From: Ignavibacteria bacterium
GTDB taxonomy: Bacteria; Bacteroidota; Ignavibacteria; Tepidaquicellales; OLB5
Length of the DNA: 6,817 nt
Direction of reading: 5' to 3'
Assembly (NCBI GenBank): GCA_027492415.1
Contig: JAPUEV010000302.1
Span: forward strand, 1-6,817
How positions within the stretch are numbered: the stretch's first letter is position 1; every line of letters starts with the position of its first letter. The translations under genes were made by a program, and so were the position numbers. This document shows positions 4,978-6,817 of this stretch, piece by piece. Under the pieces are notes generated by a model. It worked only from the letters and a program-made list of their open reading frames with translations, was not told where the DNA came from and made no database searches.

Positions 4978-5010
4978 CAAAATTACGTTAAACGGCCGGG
5001 TTAAATCAAA
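4978..5010 (-). promoter_or_regulatory. Bacteroidota-type promoter candidate for the FN3 gene
   Basis: On the minus strand, TTTG (5010-5007) and TAATTTTG (4985-4978) are separated by 21 nt. They match the -33 TTTG and -7 TAnnTTTG consensus described for Bacteroidota primary sigma factors. The predicted leader to ATG at 4932 is roughly 40 nt. The spacer contains an imperfect dyad, TTAAACGG/CCGGGTTAA (4988-5004), which could be an operator. Confidence 0.45.
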
Positions 5011-5064
5011 GAATTTAAATGAATTTTGTTATTAGAAAGAGAGAGTGAAATTTGGAGCTTTCGG

Positions 5065-5092
5065 TTGATTAATTTATATTTTTCATTATATT
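5065..5092 (+). promoter_or_regulatory. Promoter candidate for the SPYFN helical-protein gene
   Basis: TTGATT (5065-5070) and TATATT (5087-5092) are 16 nt apart. An alternative Bacteroidota-style reading is TTTG (5051-5054) with TATATTTT (5075-5082) 20 nt later, one base off consensus. Either would leave a leader of about 120-135 nt before ATG at 5219. The stretch is very AT-rich, so the match is weak evidence. Confidence 0.3.
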
Positions 5093-5218
5093 TACATGAA
5101 TTATATTTTCTGAATTGTTAGTAGTTTTTAGCTTGCGGAATGTAATTGGCAATTGTTTTTGAAAACCACTTAACCGGATCAGTTAGAACGGCATTAAAAC
5201 TAATATTTTATATCAGTT

Positions 5219-6670
5219 ATGAACAACAGCAGCCTGATTTTGTTATTGAAAAATTTTGATAAACAGCAGTTGAAGGAGCTTGGCAGCTTTGTTAAATCAC
5301 CTTATTTTAATACTAACAAGGCGCTGATATCACTTTTTGAATACATACGCAAACAGCACCCGGATTTCGTACCTGAAAAGCTTGAAAAGAAATATGTATA
5401 TAAAAAAATATTCGGCAAAAGTGAGTTCAACGATGGCTTTTTCAGGGTACTTATGTCTAATCTTCAGAACCTGGCAGAAGAATACCTTTCATTAAAAGGC
5501 TTTCAGAAAGAGCCGCTGCTGAAGAAAAAATTCCTGCTGGATCAGTTAATAGAATTTCCTGAAAACAAAAAACTGGCTGAAAAGATACTTAAAGAAGGTT
5601 TAAAAGAAGCTGATAATACAGAACCCAGGGGTCCTGATGATTATTTGGGTAAGTATCATATGTCATTTTACAGAAAATATATATACAGCAAAAACTTCGC
5701 AGCCACAAAGGATAATATGCCTGCAGAGCATATGTATGATGAACAGAAATATTTAACATATTATTTTTTGTTAAGAATGCTTGCCGACCACTTTTATCAT
5801 CTTAACCAGAGCCAGATAATAAATTATACTCCAAAGCTGATTTTTTTAGATGAGATTATCACATTTCTAGAAAAAAATCCTGAATACCTGGAGTTCCCCA
5901 CTCTTAATATGACATACCTTAGGGTGCTTCTTTTAAAAAACAATGATATCAAAGATCTTTATAAGCTCAAAGCAGCGCTGTATGCTTCATACAGAGAGCT
6001 TGGACATAAAGACTGCTTCAATATTATATCTATTATTATAAATTTCTGCCATAAGAACTATTTTCTTACAGAAGATAAAAAATTCCTCGAAGAAAAGCTG
6101 GAAATACTCATGTTCGGGCTTGAGAACGGAATTACATCCTTTGATAAAGATGATTATTTTGATAACAACCGGTATAACAATCTTTTCAGCACATTGATGG
6201 AGTTTGAGCGGATGGATGAAGCTGAATCATTTATTAATGAATATGGCAATAAGCTTGCTCCCGAAGAGCAGAATTTCTGGGTGAACTATTCCATGGCTGA
6301 GCTGAAAAGCAGGCATGGAAAATTTGATGAGGCGCTTGATCACTTATCAAAAATACGTAACGTTAAGGCTGTTTCTTATAAATTAAGCCTGAAGGCACTG
6401 CAGCTAAGACTTTATTATGATGCAGGTTATATAGAGCAGGCTGTATCTGCGGCTGATTCATTCAGGCATTTTATTCAGAAAGAGAACCTGATGAACCCCG
6501 CGCTAAATGAACAGTACAGGAATTTTTATTCTTTTTATTTAAAGTTACCGGGTATAAGCTCACGTAAGGGCGAAAAAGAAATAGATGAAATAAAAGACAG
6601 TTTAATAGCTTTAAAAAACGTAATACATAAAAAATGGCTGGCAGCCCGCTTAAACGAGTATAACTCCTGA
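5219..6670 (+). CDS. Uncharacterised SPYFN-motif alpha-helical repeat protein
   Basis: The 483-residue product has no signal peptide or membrane span and is predicted cytoplasmic and almost wholly helical. The N-terminal 90 residues carry the motif set LLKNFDKQQLKELGSFVKSPYFN (SPYFN at 27-31), a later PDF (48-50), YVYKKIFG (59-66) and MSNLQNLAEEYL (79-90). I recall this pattern from an uncharacterised, often multi-copy family in Bacteroidota and Ignavibacteria; no function is known to me. From about 350 onward the helices look like TPR-type repeats (LKSRHGKFDEALDHLSKI at 362-379, then YYDAGYIEQAVSAADSF at 399-415). Such repeats usually bind other proteins. The start at 5219 has no Shine-Dalgarno site, but the next Met (79) would delete the motif region. 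The gene is divergent from the FN3 gene and convergent with the partial gene at 6737-6817. Confidence 0.88.
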   Translation: MNNSSLILLLKNFDKQQLKELGSFVKSPYFNTNKALISLFEYIRKQHPDFVPEKLEKKYVYKKIFGKSEFNDGFFRVLMSNLQNLAEEYLSLKGFQKEPLLKKKFLLDQLIEFPENKKLAEKILKEGLKEADNTEPRGPDDYLGKYHMSFYRKYIYSKNFAATKDNMPAEHMYDEQKYLTYYFLLRMLADHFYHLNQSQIINYTPKLIFLDEIITFLEKNPEYLEFPTLNMTYLRVLLLKNNDIKDLYKLKAALYASYRELGHKDCFNIISIIINFCHKNYFLTEDKKFLEEKLEILMFGLENGITSFDKDDYFDNNRYNNLFSTLMEFERMDEAESFINEYGNKLAPEEQNFWVNYSMAELKSRHGKFDEALDHLSKIRNVKAVSYKLSLKALQLRLYYDAGYIEQAVSAADSFRHFIQKENLMNPALNEQYRNFYSFYLKLPGISSRKGEKEIDEIKDSLIALKNVIHKKWLAARLNEYNS

Positions 6671-6736
6671 TTAGCTTTTTTTCCTGGTGCGGAGCGTGCA
6701 TAACCCCGGCCACCGTATCAAAATAAATAATTATAC

Positions 6737-6817
6737 TTAATTGTCGTTCACATCAAGCTGTTTCCAGCATTTCTTGCCGGTCTTGCAGAATTTCAGGTTT
6801 GTATATATAGTAATTAC
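6737..6817 (-). CDS. C-terminal fragment of a minus-strand gene cut by the window edge
   Basis: An open minus-strand frame enters from the right edge and ends at TAA (6739-6737), giving 26 residues. The visible tail, KFCKTGKKCWKQLDVNDN, has two Cys flanking a Gly-Lys-Lys and looks like a real C-terminus, but the piece is too short to assign a family. It would be convergent with the gene ending at 6670, with 66 nt between them. No convincing terminator hairpin was found in that gap. Confidence 0.45.
   Translation of the reverse strand, partial: VITIYTNLKFCKTGKKCWKQLDVNDN

Noticed and set aside
6471..6713. 80-codon minus-strand frame at the end of the helical-protein gene
   Set aside because: Antisense to the C-terminal part of the 483-residue protein; no recognisable domain or ribosome binding site.
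6671..6736. Bidirectional terminator between the convergent genes at the right end
   Set aside because: GGTG and CACC can pair, but the stem is broken by mismatches and there is no T tract after it in either direction.

Overview
The window looks like part of a chromosome from the Bacteroidota/Chlorobiota (FCB) group, most likely an Ignavibacteria-type organism. The main clue is the C-terminal type IX secretion (Por-type) sorting domain of the gene at 2679-4475. Its NYPNPFNP opening, GREVAVL strand and GVYFYRL strand are the pattern common in Ignavibacteria and relatives. Two further hints are the SPYFN-containing helical protein at 5219-6670 and one promoter candidate of the Bacteroidota kind (TTTG / TAnnTTTG). 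The taxonomy is inferred from protein motifs; no rRNA gene or other marker gene is present.

Layout. Six genes lie on the minus strand, listed here in transcription order. They are a stand-alone fibronectin type III protein (4932-4612), a secreted Asp-box protein with a type IX sorting domain (4475-2679), a 60-residue single-span membrane protein (2497-2315), a ten-helix EamA/DMT transporter (2191-1295), a small coiled-coil membrane protein (1197-760), and the 5' end of a GH74-like secreted beta-propeller enzyme that runs off the left edge (545-1). One plus-strand gene (5219-6670) is divergent from this run. It ends tail-to-tail with what looks like the last 26 codons of another minus-strand gene (6817-6737).

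The genes do not form an obvious pathway. Two are exported Asp-box proteins (one with a visible type IX tag, one GH74-like and cut off before its C-terminus), which suggests a surface or secreted hydrolase/adhesin capacity. The rest are membrane or cytoplasmic proteins of unknown role.

The less ordinary content is between genes. Clear Shine-Dalgarno sites are rare here: only one full gene (4475) has one. Yet strong Shine-Dalgarno sites also precede two tiny minus-strand ORFs (13 and 27 codons), each placed shortly after the stop of a real gene and next to a terminator-type hairpin. The 27-codon ORF runs straight through a strong intrinsic terminator and stops 3 nt before the transporter start, which itself has no Shine-Dalgarno site. 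This is the layout of a leader-peptide attenuator. It is the best candidate for something new, but a chance ORF over an ordinary terminator remains a serious alternative. No tRNA, rRNA, CRISPR array or insertion sequence was seen.
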